A DNA stretch of 64,000 nt from Sulfolobus sp. E5-1-F (GTDB taxonomy: Archaea > Thermoproteota > Thermoprotei_A > Sulfolobales > Sulfolobaceae): positions 594,630 through 658,629 of the forward strand of contig NZ_CP045687.1 of NCBI RefSeq assembly GCF_009601705.1, in the 5' to 3' direction. The notes under the pieces are model-generated. The model made no database searches and was not told the origin of the DNA. It saw only the letters and a list, made by a program, of their open reading frames with translations. Made by a program: the position numbers and the translations under genes. Shown here piece after piece: positions 29,345 through 39,558 of the stretch. Position 1 is the first letter of the stretch. Every line of letters starts with the position of its first letter.

Positions 29345-30637
29345 ATGAAATATGATGTAGTAATTATCGGTGCCGGCCATAATGGTCTAGTTTCCTCAAT
29401 ATATTTAGCTCAAAAGGGACTTAAGGTACTAGTCATCGAGGCCAGAAACAGACCCGGTGGAATGAGTGATACTGCAGAATATAAAGGAGTAAAATATAGT
29501 AGAGCCTCATATGTGTTAGGTCTATTTCCTAAAAGAATTCAACAGGAATTAGGAGTAGTTTTCCCTGTGGTTGATTCAGATGTTGCTGATGTTTTTGTTA
29601 CTGAAGAGGGAAAGATTGTGAATATATGGAGAAATAAAGAGAAAAGGCTTGAGGAGTTTAAGCGACTAGGTCAAACCAAATACCCTAAAATGGAGGAATT
29701 ACTGTTCAAGATTAAGGAGAAGATTGAAAACGAAATGCAATACGTTACTAAGCCACCCTCCTTTGAGGATTTTGTAAAAGCGGTAGAAGGAACTGAGCTT
29801 GAAATATTCACTCAACCAGCTAGAAAGTTCTTGAACGAATATTTGGATGAAGAATTCCAACCATATTTCTCATATGGCTTTATGTACGATTTACCAGCAT
29901 ATGTTGTAGCATATTATTTTAGCCTTGATTGGAAGATAGTGAAGGGAGGAATGGGAAAAGTAGGAGAAATATTAATGAATAGAGCTAAGCAGTTGGGCGT
30001 TAACTTCATATTCAATACAAGGGTGGATGAGATTATTATAAAGGATAACGTGGCGACTGGAGTAAGAACTAATGATGATAAAATTATTGAGAGTAAAATA
30101 GTGATTAATGCTGCAAGCCCAGTCTTGCTAAACAAGTTAACTAACGGATTGCTCAAGGTTCATCATCCAGAGTTTAGGCCCGGTTGGAAGAGATATACTC
30201 TAGTGTTAAGAAAACTACCAGGCCTACCGGATTACATGAGAAGTCATTTAGATACCTTATTTACGTTACCATTTGGTGAAGTTACTATTCCTTCAGCTGT
30301 TGATAACAGCCTAGGAGGTCATGTGATGACAATAATGGGCAGTTATGAAGAAGCTAAAGAGTTCTTCCCGGGTCTGGAAAAGGAGGTGATATATGTTGAT
30401 GAATTAGACGCTTATAAACTCGAGAGTGAATACAATGTTCCCTTCGGAGATATGAATCACATGCCGATGTATACTGAATACTTATTTGATGGTAGACCAG
30501 TTAAAGGTTGGGGATACACTACTCCAGTCAAAAACTTATACGTCACTGGTTCTGGAACTTATCCAGGTGGACAAGTCACTGGAATACCTGGAAGAAACGC
30601 TGCAATGAAAATTATAAGTGATTTAGGTATCGAATAA
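29345..30637 (+). CDS. Phytoene dehydrogenase-like FAD oxidoreductase
   Basis: A 430-residue flavoprotein. The N-terminal dinucleotide fold is VVIIGAGHNGLVSSIYLAQKGLKVLVIEAR followed by RPGG; the C-terminal FAD motif is LYVTGSGTYPGGQVTGIPGRNAAM. This pattern matches the CrtI/PYROXD2-like group. A carotenoid or other polyene desaturase role is possible, but no carotenoid genes are nearby. The stop overlaps the ATG of the next gene (TAATG). Confidence 0.85.
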   Translation: MKYDVVIIGAGHNGLVSSIYLAQKGLKVLVIEARNRPGGMSDTAEYKGVKYSRASYVLGLFPKRIQQELGVVFPVVDSDVADVFVTEEGKIVNIWRNKEKRLEEFKRLGQTKYPKMEELLFKIKEKIENEMQYVTKPPSFEDFVKAVEGTELEIFTQPARKFLNEYLDEEFQPYFSYGFMYDLPAYVVAYYFSLDWKIVKGGMGKVGEILMNRAKQLGVNFIFNTRVDEIIIKDNVATGVRTNDDKIIESKIVINAASPVLLNKLTNGLLKVHHPEFRPGWKRYTLVLRKLPGLPDYMRSHLDTLFTLPFGEVTIPSAVDNSLGGHVMTIMGSYEEAKEFFPGLEKEVIYVDELDAYKLESEYNVPFGDMNHMPMYTEYLFDGRPVKGWGYTTPVKNLYVTGSGTYPGGQVTGIPGRNAAMKIISDLGIE

Positions 30638-31152
30638 TGTTGTTAACTATAGGTCATTCAAATAGGAGCCTAGATGAGTTTATTGAAATATTAAAGAAAT
30701 TTAATGTCGAGATACTAATAGATGTGAGGAGATGGCCTAAAAGTTCTAGGTATCCACACTTTAACAAGGAAAATCTCAAAACATCTTTGGAAGAAAATGG
30801 AATAAAATATTTATGGAAGGAACAGTTAGGAGGGTATAGGAAAATCGGAAAAGATGTTGAAAATATAGATATTGGAAAGTGCTTTAAGAGTGAGGGTTTT
30901 AGAGCTTATGCAATCTATATTTTAACTAATGAAAAGGCTATTGAGACATTAGAGGAGATTAGGAGAATTAATAAAATAAAGGTGATAATGTGTGCTGAGA
31001 AGTCTCCTTGGAATTGCCATAGAAAGATAATTTCTGACTGGTTTTTAGCTAAGGGAGATGAGGTAGTACACATAATAGATAGGGAAAATACTATTAAACA
31101 TAAACTCACTATATGTGCAGAAATTGTAGAAAATAATTTACATTATAAATAA
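30637..31152 (+). CDS. DUF488 family protein
   Basis: A 171-residue protein with the DUF488 hallmarks: LTIGHSNRSLDEFIEIL, LIDVRRWPKSSRYPHFN, LWKEQLGG and the Cys motif MCAEKSPWNCHRKIISDW. Biochemical role unknown; the two Cys may bind metal or be catalytic. Co-transcribed with the flavoprotein. Confidence 0.88.
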   Translation: MLLTIGHSNRSLDEFIEILKKFNVEILIDVRRWPKSSRYPHFNKENLKTSLEENGIKYLWKEQLGGYRKIGKDVENIDIGKCFKSEGFRAYAIYILTNEKAIETLEEIRRINKIKVIMCAEKSPWNCHRKIISDWFLAKGDEVVHIIDRENTIKHKLTICAEIVENNLHYK

Positions 31153-31162
31153 TAAAAGGATA

Positions 31163-31975
31163 TCACACAATTTTCAATATTCTCTTTGCGTTATCTCTCA
31201 TTATCTTCTCATCCTTTAAAACATTATATACTTGGTAAGCGTATTCAGCTAAATCTTGTCCTTTAAATGCTGGAAAATCGCTTCCGTAAATTACCTTATC
31301 TGAAATCTCGTGTAACCTAGGCAATACTTTCAATATATTCTTAGGGGGTATAGATGAGATCTCTAGAAACACATTTTGTATAAACCGAGCCATGTGAAAT
31401 GCAGTGTTATACCATAATGGTCTCCCGGCATGTGCTAAGATTATCCTAAGCTTCGGAAAATCCTTTGCAACGTCATCAGTGTAAATTGGATCAGCATATT
31501 TGTTTCTACTTTGTACCCCTATACTGGTCCCAGTGTGAATTAGGATAGGTAAGTCATGATCTTCAGCGAATTCATAGATGTAAAGTAGTTGTTTTAGTCC
31601 TCCTTCCTCCTCTCTATACGCATTAGGTTTAAACGCATGATGTATTGGGTGTAGCTTAATTCCTATAATGCCCAACGAATACTGTTTATCCAACTCTCTC
31701 CTAACATCACATTTCCACGGATTTACTTCTCCCCATTGCAGATAAAGATCTGGGTTTCTCTTCCTCTCCTCGTAATCGATATAAAAACCATCATAACACT
31801 CATCACTATGACATGGATGCGAGGGAACAAGAAGGATTTTTTCAATTTCCACGTAATCATTCTTTAAAGTCATTTTAGTTCCCTCAACATTCTCTAAGAA
31901 TTCCTTACAGTGTTCAGGAATTTTTCTAGCGTATATGTGATAATGAACATGGGCATCAATGACTTTTATCATCAA
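31163..31975 (-). CDS. Amidohydrolase-2 family TIM-barrel enzyme (second copy)
   Basis: A 270-residue metal-dependent hydrolase: IDAHVHYH (HxH), PILIHTG, IILAHAGRPLW and VIYGSDFPAF carry the expected ligands. It is similar in plan to 25179-25988 but with an inserted Cys/His-containing loop (HPCHSDECYDG) near residue 55 that could bind an extra metal. Substrate unknown. Confidence 0.88.
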   Translation of the reverse strand: MMIKVIDAHVHYHIYARKIPEHCKEFLENVEGTKMTLKNDYVEIEKILLVPSHPCHSDECYDGFYIDYEERKRNPDLYLQWGEVNPWKCDVRRELDKQYSLGIIGIKLHPIHHAFKPNAYREEEGGLKQLLYIYEFAEDHDLPILIHTGTSIGVQSRNKYADPIYTDDVAKDFPKLRIILAHAGRPLWYNTAFHMARFIQNVFLEISSIPPKNILKVLPRLHEISDKVIYGSDFPAFKGQDLAEYAYQVYNVLKDEKIMRDNAKRILKIV

Positions 31976-31999
31976 GATAGGTATATTTCCTTTCTATTA

Positions 32000-32635
32000 T
32001 TAATATCTATCTTTGATTTTGAAATGATGGAACTCGTCTTGAGATGCTATTATCTTTAGTATTATCCCCTTAGCCTCTTCCTTAAACTGATTTATGTTTA
32101 TATCTGGAGGAGTTACTCCTCTACACCTCATCTTTAGCATCTCATCTCTTATATCTCCCATTTTCTTGGCTAGAGCTTTAATTTCGGTGTTATCATAGCC
32201 TAGAGCCTCAATTAGATTTCTGGTCACCCTTACGTTTTTCCTTAATTCATGGAAGTCTGTTATATCTTGAATTTGACGTAGAGAAGAGAGAATTCTATTA
32301 TATATAACAAGTCTAGCCCCATATATCTTATTGTTGATAAAACAAACTTTGAGTCCTCTAACTTCCTTTGTAGCTCTGATGGCTAGTTTATCTCTTTCTT
32401 CATTTATTATTTCGCAGATATCCATATCTCTTACCTTTCCTAATTTACTAATTACCTCTTTTGCTAAGAATAGGCACTCAACGTTTTCGTATACTGGATG
32501 AATAGTATATAGTACATCGAAATACTTTCTTACTGCTACTCTAATATCATGAATTTCCTCAATGCTAATACCATTTATTTGTAACGCTTTTTTCAACTGT
32601 AGATTAAGGTAATCCTCAACCCGTGATATTGTCAA
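32000..32635 (-). CDS. CHAD domain protein (polyphosphate-binding)
   Basis: A 211-residue helical CHAD protein with the conserved basic repeats: IHDIRVAVRKYFDVLY, LGKVRDMDIC, FHELRKNVRVTRNLIEALGY and KKMGDIRDEMLK. CHAD domains bind polyphosphate through their His/Arg/Lys faces and locate to polyphosphate granules. It is the last gene of the polyphosphate operon and overlaps the kinase before it by 20 nt. Confidence 0.85.
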   Translation of the reverse strand: MTISRVEDYLNLQLKKALQINGISIEEIHDIRVAVRKYFDVLYTIHPVYENVECLFLAKEVISKLGKVRDMDICEIINEERDKLAIRATKEVRGLKVCFINNKIYGARLVIYNRILSSLRQIQDITDFHELRKNVRVTRNLIEALGYDNTEIKALAKKMGDIRDEMLKMRCRGVTPPDININQFKEEAKGIILKIIASQDEFHHFKIKDRY

Positions 32636-33245
32636 TTCTCTTCACTATCTCCTTTTGTACTTCATCGAACTCCTTGTCAGTGTATATTATGTTTTCCTTG
32701 GGGGAGATTGATATTAAAACTTCTTGAAACTTGTTAACATAGTCTCTATAGGCTTCGAATATGTCCTCCTTTATGTAGATGTCTATTCCAGTTTCTAGTG
32801 GATCTAAATAGCCTCTTTTCTTTATTATTCTTCTTACTATTTCATCAGGTGTTGATACTAATGGTAAGGAGATTGAAGGTTTTGGAAGTATTGAGAGGAC
32901 GTCGTCTATCCATTCTTTCTCCAATCCCCTAGTTAAACCCCATGAGGTCAACGTTAGTGTATAACCGTCAGCTAGGGCTATAAATCCAGAATCTATTGAT
33001 GGCTTAACGTAGTTTTCAATTTGATCAGCTAAGTCTGTGACATAGGCCAAAAATAGTGTCCTCCTCTCAAATATTATGTTTCTTTTAACTTGTGCTATCC
33101 TTTCTCCTATTAGTTTAGACTTCTGAAGTCCAAATGTAATTACTCCATATCCTCCTTTTTCCAAATACCTTTTCGTAGCCTCTAGATGGGATGTTTTACC
33201 AGACCCTTCAATTCCTTCAAAGGCTATTATCATTAATGTATTCAC
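32616..33245 (-). CDS. Thymidylate-kinase-fold P-loop kinase, divergent copy
   Basis: A 209-residue P-loop kinase. Walker A is [13 protein letters not shown]. The DRY/DRH catalytic motif of thymidylate kinases is changed to ADGYTLT, losing the Arg. A lid segment [12 protein letters not shown] is present. It overlaps its paralog by 29 nt within the polyphosphate operon. Annotation as tmk is uncertain; a phosphate- or polyphosphate-transferring role, as in the related PPK2 fold, should be considered. Confidence 0.75.
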   Translation of the reverse strand: MNTLMIIAFEGIEGSGKTSHLEATKRYLEKGGYGVITFGLQKSKLIGERIAQVKRNIIFERRTLFLAYVTDLADQIENYVKPSIDSGFIALADGYTLTLTSWGLTRGLEKEWIDDVLSILPKPSISLPLVSTPDEIVRRIIKKRGYLDPLETGIDIYIKEDIFEAYRDYVNKFQEVLISISPKENIIYTDKEFDEVQKEIVKRIDNITG

Positions 33246-33861
33246 CCATGATCTTTCTTATATCCATCTGAACATCCTTTAATGGTCTATTTCCATCTAT
33301 CGCTATGAAGTTGTTTTCCTCTTTAGCTATTTTATCGTAAATTTCTACAATCATACCTTGATATTTTAAAAAGCCCTCTTCCAAAGGAACCTCACCTAAT
33401 ATATCAACTCCAGCTTCTTGAGGCTTTATCTTCCTCTTTGATTTTTTAATTCTATCTAAAGCAACTTCTGGTGTAACCCTTATATAGAACGTAAAGTTAG
33501 GCTTTATCGCAAAAGAGTATAACTTCTTCACCCAATTAAAATCCACATTTCTAGCTACATCTCTGGCGTAAGCAGTATATACGTATCGATCACATATAAC
33601 GACAAATCCACTTTTAAGCATCGGTAAGATGAACCTTTCATACCTATCTGAAAAATCAGTGGCATGAATAAGGCTAAATGTGGTCGGCGTAAGGATATTT
33701 TTCTTTTTTGCCTCCTTTATTATATCGTGAATCCAGTCAGATGAATTCCACTCAGTTAGGTAAACGTCCCTTTTCATTTCAATCCAATCTTTAAGTAGTA
33801 CAGCTTGGCTAGACTTACCAGAACCATCTATACCTTCAAGGGCTATTAATAAACCCTTCAT
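33217..33861 (-). CDS. Thymidylate-kinase-fold P-loop kinase
   Basis: A 214-residue kinase. Walker A is [13 protein letters not shown]; the DRY motif is intact ([13 protein letters not shown]); [13 protein letters not shown] is the lid. This copy looks more like a real nucleoside monophosphate kinase than its neighbour. It overlaps PPX by 4 nt. The setting between PPX and CHAD suggests polyphosphate metabolism. Confidence 0.78.
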   Translation of the reverse strand: MKGLLIALEGIDGSGKSSQAVLLKDWIEMKRDVYLTEWNSSDWIHDIIKEAKKKNILTPTTFSLIHATDFSDRYERFILPMLKSGFVVICDRYVYTAYARDVARNVDFNWVKKLYSFAIKPNFTFYIRVTPEVALDRIKKSKRKIKPQEAGVDILGEVPLEEGFLKYQGMIVEIYDKIAKEENNFIAIDGNRPLKDVQMDIRKIMGEYINDNSL

Positions 33862-35111
33862 ACTCTTACACCAACGACGTATTTATCAATACTATTCTTT
33901 ACTATATTTCCAAAACTTAATAATTCTTTTTTTGTAATATCGTCCTTTAAAAGTTTCACATGTTTTTTCTTAACTTTCCCATTGGCAGCCTCACAAATTA
34001 AACCAATTAATAATGCCTCATCTAGAGTAAAACCTGGTAAAACTGATTCCTTGATAAATCTATAGCAAGCCCTACATGGGTTAAAATACCCAATCATCTT
34101 AAAGATTAAGGATAAGAAAGCGGAGGAAGCGACATAGAAGGAGTATTTACTATCAACCTCACTCATTACCTCTTTAAAAATTCCAAGAGGAGGATCAATT
34201 GCATTAGAATATGATATTTCCTCCAGCCAATTCATCTTATCTAACTTCTTACCTTCAGTTAGTACTCCTTCTCTCATACCGAAAAGGGAGACAACTATAT
34301 CACTTCCATTGAGATATTTTACAAGTTCATCAATAATTACCGAAGCTGAGTGTATAGTTAAAGCCCTTTCCTTACTTATCCCAGGGAGGGATTTTCTACT
34401 ATCATCATCTAGTGAAGGTAAAAGAGAGGCATATTTACTAATTTGTTTCGAAGATAGTAAATAACCGTGTATTGACTTTGTCGGAAAAGAAGAAAGCTTG
34501 AGATCGAGCTTAGCTAATGCCCTAACGTTCCCTCCTGAGCCAACTATGGTACTAGCTTTCTTAATATTTATGGTTGAGAGCTCATCGTATACCTTTTTCC
34601 TAATTTCCCTTTCCGGAAGGTTAACTAGTTTCAATGCTCCAATTGGCAATTGATGAACTCTAATTATATTACCAGAGGTAACTTCGGCTATTTCCAATGA
34701 TCCCCCACCTAATTCGAAAAATATTCCGTCAGAAATTGGGAGAGTGTTTAACATACCCAAAGCTGCATAACTACCTTCTTCCTCTCCAGAAATTACTCTA
34801 ACTTCATTTTCTATTATTTTACTTAGCCTTAACCTAGCCTCGTTACCGTTAGCCGCATATCGAAATGCGCTAGTAGCAACTATTTTGACTTCATCTACGT
34901 TTATGCCATTTAATATTCTTTTAAAAATAATAAAAGTCCTTTCTGCTTTTTCGACTTTTTCCTCTGGAATAGTGTCTCCTTCCTTTAATCCTTCTCCTAT
35001 TCTAACGAATGATTTAGAAGAACCAAGCGCTCTGAACGTTCCGTTACGAAAAACTTGGTAAACTATCATTCGAAACGAATTATAGCCACAATCTATAACT
35101 GCCGATATCAT
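33858..35111 (-). CDS. ppx: Exopolyphosphatase (PPX/GppA family)
   Basis: A 417-residue exopolyphosphatase, hydrolysing terminal phosphates from polyphosphate. It has the ASKHA fold: phosphate-1 loop [16 protein letters not shown], the catalytic-region [10 protein letters not shown], phosphate-2 [10 protein letters not shown] and [14 protein letters not shown]. The C-terminal part carries an HD-like helical segment ([16 protein letters not shown]). Length equals the characterised S. solfataricus PPX as I recall it. It abuts the sixA-like gene. Confidence 0.92.
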   Translation of the reverse strand: MISAVIDCGYNSFRMIVYQVFRNGTFRALGSSKSFVRIGEGLKEGDTIPEEKVEKAERTFIIFKRILNGINVDEVKIVATSAFRYAANGNEARLRLSKIIENEVRVISGEEEGSYAALGMLNTLPISDGIFFELGGGSLEIAEVTSGNIIRVHQLPIGALKLVNLPEREIRKKVYDELSTINIKKASTIVGSGGNVRALAKLDLKLSSFPTKSIHGYLLSSKQISKYASLLPSLDDDSRKSLPGISKERALTIHSASVIIDELVKYLNGSDIVVSLFGMREGVLTEGKKLDKMNWLEEISYSNAIDPPLGIFKEVMSEVDSKYSFYVASSAFLSLIFKMIGYFNPCRACYRFIKESVLPGFTLDEALLIGLICEAANGKVKKKHVKLLKDDITKKELLSFGNIVKNSIDKYVVGVRV

Positions 35112-35597
35112 CTAAATCAGCTTAAGAACTTTCTGGCTGAGTAGGATTTTCAAGGTCCCTCTTCCTTCCTTCAGATCATAATCTAAAACTACAACTCCAC
35201 CTTTCTTAATCTCAACGTTAGCTCCACTTATCGTCTTTACGAAACTGGATAAATACGGTTCATGGCCAACTAAGAGAATTGTTGAGTTATCAACAAAATC
35301 CTTAAGTTTTTCCAAAAATAGAGAAGGTTCCTTATCTGGAGTCAAATCGTCAAAAGTTTCAACTTTTTTCTCACTATTGTCATCGAAGAGTTCCTCTAAT
35401 ATAACTTCGGCAGATTGATAGGCTCTCAAGTACGGACTGGAAATTATTCTATCTACGCTAAATCCTAATTCTTCCAAGAAATTAGCCACTCTTCTCATTT
35501 GTTTCACTCCTTTTTTTACTAGTTTTCTGTCCTTGTCCTCTTTACCATCAACTTGAGGTTCAGCGTCCCCATGCCTCACCAAGATTAAAGTTATCAT
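35112..35597 (-). CDS. SixA-like histidine phosphatase
   Basis: A 161-residue phosphatase of the RHG family. LILVRHGDAEP carries the catalytic His, ISSPYLRAYQSAEVI the second Arg, and LLVGHEPYLSSF the second His. It is first in the operon SixA, PPX, kinase, kinase, CHAD. It might dephosphorylate a phosphohistidine or a small phosphate ester linked to polyphosphate turnover. Confidence 0.88.
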   Translation of the reverse strand: MITLILVRHGDAEPQVDGKEDKDRKLVKKGVKQMRRVANFLEELGFSVDRIISSPYLRAYQSAEVILEELFDDNSEKKVETFDDLTPDKEPSLFLEKLKDFVDNSTILLVGHEPYLSSFVKTISGANVEIKKGGVVVLDYDLKEGRGTLKILLSQKVLKLI

Positions 35598-36140
35598 ATC
35601 TATAATATCGTTTCAGAATATTTAAGCATTTTTATAACATAGTCATATAATTGTACAGTTATTTTAAAAATTTAATAATTCTTTCCATATGTGCAGTTAT
35701 AACAATTTCTAGGTTAGAGCTAAATAAAAAGGTCTTTCACTGTTAATGATAAGAAATTGATTCACTAGTTGAGTTATCATAATTATTATTAAAGCGAATC
35801 ATTTCTTCTTATAAAAGTCGGAAGAATTTCTTGATGGCAACAATATTATTCAAGGTGCTGTTTCAAAAATCTAAATAAAAAGAAGGGAAATAGTTAAGTA
35901 AAAGCTAACGTTAGGAAGCAATAAGGTGGACGAAGAGCTATTAGATCGTGGAGGAAGTTCAGACTGTTTTGTTGATCTGTTGGACATTTTTTCATACTGA
36001 GCTATTATTATCTTCCTTTCAATAATCTCAAGTGTACAATTTAGGTTTGTAATGTCTCTTGAATATTTGTGGAAATTCAACGAATCAATAAAGCGTGTTC
36101 GAGTAAAATGTTAAAAACTTTAGTCTTCATGAAGATATTT
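35598..36140. other. Intergenic region between polyphosphate operon and ATPase gene
   Basis: About 540 bp. It holds an imperfect inverted repeat (AAGAAAT-T-GATTC near 35751 and GAATCATTTCTT near 35798) and a perfect 12-bp palindrome TCTTCATGAAGA at 36124-36135. A minus-strand reading frame at 35871-36080 has no recognisable feature. Confidence 0.4.
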
Positions 36141-36177
36141 AACTGTAGTATCACCAGTTACTGGTGTGGGTACAGTT
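36141..36177. promoter_or_regulatory. Nested symmetric palindrome before the ATPase gene
   Basis: Outer arms AACTGTA (36141-36147) and TACAGTT (36171-36177); inner arms CACCAGT (36152-36158) and ACTGGTG (36160-36166). Both pairs are perfect and share one centre at 36159, separated by 4-bp spacers on each side. It overlaps candidate start codons GTG 36164 and TTG 36176, so binding or RNA folding would control this gene directly. Confidence 0.6.
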
Positions 36178-37225
36178 GATATTTGATCTTCATCCAAAGG
36201 AAACAATTGAGGAACTTGTAGGTAGAAAGAAGGAGGTTGAATATTGTATTTCGTAGATTCTTTCTAAAAATTGGATAATAATTGGAGGTCAAAGAGAGAT
36301 TGGAAAAACTTCATTAATGAAAGTTGTTATAAACGAGATAAAGAAAAGGGAGCAAATACCCGGTATTTATATTAATTTAAGGGGAGTAAGAAGTTTAAAT
36401 TCACTTCTTTTTATGTTAGTTTCAGAAATTAACAAGGAGAAAATCTCATGGAGGTTTAAAGTTAATATTAACTTCCTAATAACTTCAGCGGGAATTGAAA
36501 TAAGAGGAGGTAGTAAAGGAAGGGTAGTGAATAGTTTGATAGAACTTCTAAACTCTTCAGATGACATAGTAATTGCATTCGATGAGGTGCAAGAGTTGTC
36601 CTTTGCGTCTAAGCAGTTTTTGGACGTCTTGGGGAACGTTTACGCAACTAACCCTAAAGTTCACATAATATTATCCGGTTCTTATGTGGGTCTTGTTAAA
36701 GCTTTATTATCACCTCCATCAGACTCTCCGCTACACGGAAGACCACCTACTGAGATTAGACTAAAGCCATTTGATAAGGAAAAGTCAATTTACTTTTTAG
36801 AGAAAGGAATGCAGGAGCTAGGAATCAGATTCAATAGGCATGACGAGGTTATTGAAAAATTAGATGGTATTGTAGGATGGTTGACGCTCTTCGGTAATTT
36901 TCACGTTGTGAGAAAATTAGATTTTGAAATTGCATTACGTGAGACTATTGGTGAGGGCAAGAAAATAATGCTGGAGGAATTTAATCATTTCCTTTCAAAT
37001 AAGGAAAATAAGCAGTTATACTGCAATATAATGAACGTGCTTAAACTAGCTAGTAAGTGGAAAGATATTAAAAATGGTGTCGAGATCAGAATGGGTAAGG
37101 TAGATGATAAAGTTTTCAGTAACGCGTTACAAAATTTAGTTAACTTTAACTTCGTTTCAAAAGTCGATGATGAGTATAAGATTGTTGATCCGATGTTAAA
37201 GGAGATAAACTTCAATAAGTGTTAA
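36176..37225 (+). pseudogene. Archaeal ATPase (AAA, PF01637 type) with in-frame amber codon
   Basis: From TTG 36176 the frame reads LIFDLHPKETIEELVGRKKEVEYCIS, then TAG at 36254-36256, then ILSKNWIIIGGQREIGKTSLMK (Walker A). It stays open to 37225. Walker B is DIVIAFDEVQELS and a sensor-like ILSGSYVG follows; the C-terminus is a winged-helix-like region. A start at ATG 36317 would exclude the Walker A, so a point nonsense mutation in a formerly intact gene of about 350 residues is the simplest reading. Such ATPases are often mobile. Confidence 0.7.
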
Positions 37226-37240
37226 AAAAACAAAGAAAAA
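37226..37240 (-). terminator. Poly-T terminator after the pyruvate oxidoreductase operon
   Basis: The minus strand immediately after the beta-subunit stop reads TTTTTCTTTG then seven T, a typical crenarchaeal termination tract. Confidence 0.45.
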
Positions 37241-38134
37241 TTACTTCTTAATTAGTCTTTTAATTTCCTCCCACATCTCGTCAATTTCCTCTTGTATGAC
37301 CTTTATTTGTTCTTCAGTGAGCTGTTTAAATCTTCCTTGTAATTTTAAATACTCTGCTAATGGTTTCCTATTCTTCTTCTCAACTAACGTCTTACTCACA
37401 CTAGTCAATCTAAATTCGCCATTTTCTATTTCAAATAGAGGCCAAACACCAGTTTCAACTGCAAGTTTAGCAATATCGATAGTTAGTCTAGAGTCAAAAC
37501 GCCAACCGGGTGGACATGGTGATAATAAGTGTAAATACCTAAATCCATGAATCTGCTTAGCTTTCCTCACCTTGGCTTCATAATCGTATATGTAAGCAAT
37601 TGAAGCAGTAGCGACATATGGTACTTTGTGTTCTGCAATAATAAATGGTAAGGGCTTTTTGAATTCCCTCTTGCCCTCTGGGGTTGTTGTGGTCCAAGCA
37701 CCTTTTGGCGTCAAACTTGAACGCTGAATCCCAGTATTCATATACGCTTCATTATCATAACATACGTAAAGGATATCCTCATTTCTCTCCGCTGCACCGC
37801 TTAACGATGCAAATCCTATATCGCCAGTTGAACCATCACCAGCCCAAACGGCCACTATTGCATCCTTATCACCCCTAGCCCTTAAGGCCCTTACAATACC
37901 GGAAGCTATAGCAGCAGGAGCTCCAAACGCGCTATGTACCACCGGAACAGTGGAAGGCATTCCATTTTTATCACCCATTATTATCGTAGTACATGAAGCT
38001 GGAACGACTAGGACTGTTTTATTTCCTAAAACCTCTAGGAGTACATCCAACTCTTTAGGTATTGGACAACCTGGACATGCAGCATTCCCCTTATAGAACT
38101 TAGGTATTCTCTTAGGTATAACTAAACTACTCAT
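37241..38134 (-). CDS. porB: Pyruvate:ferredoxin oxidoreductase, beta subunit
   Basis: A 297-residue TPP-binding subunit. Cluster Cys are in [12 protein letters not shown], with others in PASCTTI and SPCPPGW. The TPP motif is [13 protein letters not shown] with [11 protein letters not shown]. The start at 38134 makes an ATGA overlap with the alpha stop and is preceded by GAGAGGTGG; an upstream in-frame GTG is less likely. Last gene of the gamma-delta-alpha-beta operon. Confidence 0.93.
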   Translation of the reverse strand: MSSLVIPKRIPKFYKGNAACPGCPIPKELDVLLEVLGNKTVLVVPASCTTIIMGDKNGMPSTVPVVHSAFGAPAAIASGIVRALRARGDKDAIVAVWAGDGSTGDIGFASLSGAAERNEDILYVCYDNEAYMNTGIQRSSLTPKGAWTTTTPEGKREFKKPLPFIIAEHKVPYVATASIAYIYDYEAKVRKAKQIHGFRYLHLLSPCPPGWRFDSRLTIDIAKLAVETGVWPLFEIENGEFRLTSVSKTLVEKKNRKPLAEYLKLQGRFKQLTEEQIKVIQEEIDEMWEEIKRLIKK

Positions 38135-39288
38135 AACAACCACCTCTCCTCTTCCAAATTATCGTTAATCAGATCTTCAATTACTTTTTCGAAGTGACGT
38201 GGTCTGACATCCTTCCCACCTATACCAGCTATTACGCTATAGACTGGCACTCTATAACCATAAAGTGTAGCCTTTATCTCATTTGCTAAAATCCCACCTG
38301 AACCATAGGAGTAAGCTCTATCGAAAACTATTACACCTTTCATCGACCTTAAATATTCCTCAATTATCTCCTTTGGGAATGGCCTGAATACTCTGATCTT
38401 AAGCAATCCAGCTTCAATCCCAGCATCCCTTAGTCTATCCACAGCAACCTTACCGTCACCACTCCATGCTCCCATGGTAACTAAAACGTACTTGGCATTT
38501 TCGCACTTATAACACTCAACTAAACCGTATTGTTTCCTTCCACTTATTCTCTCATATTCATTCATTACTTCCCCAATAACTTTTTTCGCTCTTTCCATGG
38601 CCTTCATAGCTTCATACCTATACTCCATATAGTCCTCTGGAGTAGCAACTGGCCCAATACCAATAGGATCAGAGAAATCAATTAGGTTAAAATGTCTAGG
38701 TGGTAAGAAGCTGTCAACTTCATCATTCTCCAGTACCTCAATTCTTTCCATTGTATGAGTTAATATAAAGCCATCAAAGCCCATCATAACTGGTAAGATT
38801 ACCCTCTCATCCTCTGAAATTCTAAAAGCTTGTATTGTCATATCGTAAGCTTCTTGTACGTTTTCTGCCATCATTTGAATCCATATGGCATCCCTCTTAC
38901 TTACGAAATCTTGATGATCATCCCAAATACTCCAAGGTTCCGCAATCGCTCTAGTTGCAACTGCAGCTACAATAGGAACTCTTTGACCACCAGCCCAATA
39001 AATCATTTCAGTCATATATAGCAGTCCTTGAGAAGAAGTAGCAGTGAACACTCTAGCACCAGCTAATGCTGCACCATAAATTGAAGCCAAGGCTGAATGT
39101 TCGCTTTCAACCTTTATTAACTCTGCTTTTAATTCCTCTGAAGCAATATACTCAGAAAGTTTCTCCAACATTGTAGTTTGAGGAGTTATTGGAAACACTG
39201 CCAAAACCTGAGGTTTAGCTTGCTTAACAGCATAAGCAACTGCATGATTACCGACTAAAGCTAGAACTTTCCTTTTTAAAACCTGCAT
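38131..39288 (-). CDS. porA: Pyruvate:ferredoxin oxidoreductase, alpha subunit
   Basis: A 385-residue subunit with the canonical substrate motif FPITPQT (residues 32-38), [20 protein letters not shown] and [13 protein letters not shown] (conserved Arg). It catalyses oxidative decarboxylation of pyruvate or a related 2-oxoacid to acyl-CoA, reducing ferredoxin. GGGAGGTGA about 8 nt before the ATG gives a clear start. Contrast with the YPIRP alpha subunit at 8922-10169. Confidence 0.93.
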   Translation of the reverse strand: MQVLKRKVLALVGNHAVAYAVKQAKPQVLAVFPITPQTTMLEKLSEYIASEELKAELIKVESEHSALASIYGAALAGARVFTATSSQGLLYMTEMIYWAGGQRVPIVAAVATRAIAEPWSIWDDHQDFVSKRDAIWIQMMAENVQEAYDMTIQAFRISEDERVILPVMMGFDGFILTHTMERIEVLENDEVDSFLPPRHFNLIDFSDPIGIGPVATPEDYMEYRYEAMKAMERAKKVIGEVMNEYERISGRKQYGLVECYKCENAKYVLVTMGAWSGDGKVAVDRLRDAGIEAGLLKIRVFRPFPKEIIEEYLRSMKGVIVFDRAYSYGSGGILANEIKATLYGYRVPVYSVIAGIGGKDVRPRHFEKVIEDLINDNLEEERWLL

Positions 39289-39291
39289 TAT

Positions 39292-39558
39292 TTATTTCAC
39301 CTCCCTAACCATATCTATTGCCTTAGGTGGACAGACTTGTGCACAAACGCCACAACCTTTACAGTAGTCATAATCAATTTGAGGATATAGGTTCTCTAGG
39401 AGATCAATGGTATTTTCTGGACAATAAATTACGCAAAGTCTGCATTTAGTACACTTATCGTAACTAATCACCGGTTTCTCTACTCTCCATAATCCAGTTT
39501 TTCCAGCTGAACCTATCTTTGGCCTTGCCACTGGAACTCCTATTGGAACTTTAATCAA
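39292..39558 (-). CDS. porD: Pyruvate:ferredoxin oxidoreductase, delta subunit (2x4Fe-4S)
   Basis: An 88-residue ferredoxin-like subunit with [12 protein letters not shown] and [12 protein letters not shown], the two 4Fe-4S motifs passing electrons to external ferredoxin. The start is TTG at 39558, supported by AAGGAGGTGA lying 7 nt upstream inside the end of the gamma gene (8-nt overlap). Confidence 0.92.
   Translation of the reverse strand: MIKVPIGVPVARPKIGSAGKTGLWRVEKPVISYDKCTKCRLCVIYCPENTIDLLENLYPQIDYDYCKGCGVCAQVCPPKAIDMVREVK

Noticed and set aside
35871-36080. 69-codon minus-strand reading frame
   Set aside because: No homology recognised, low-complexity Ser run, no promoter; treated as chance.
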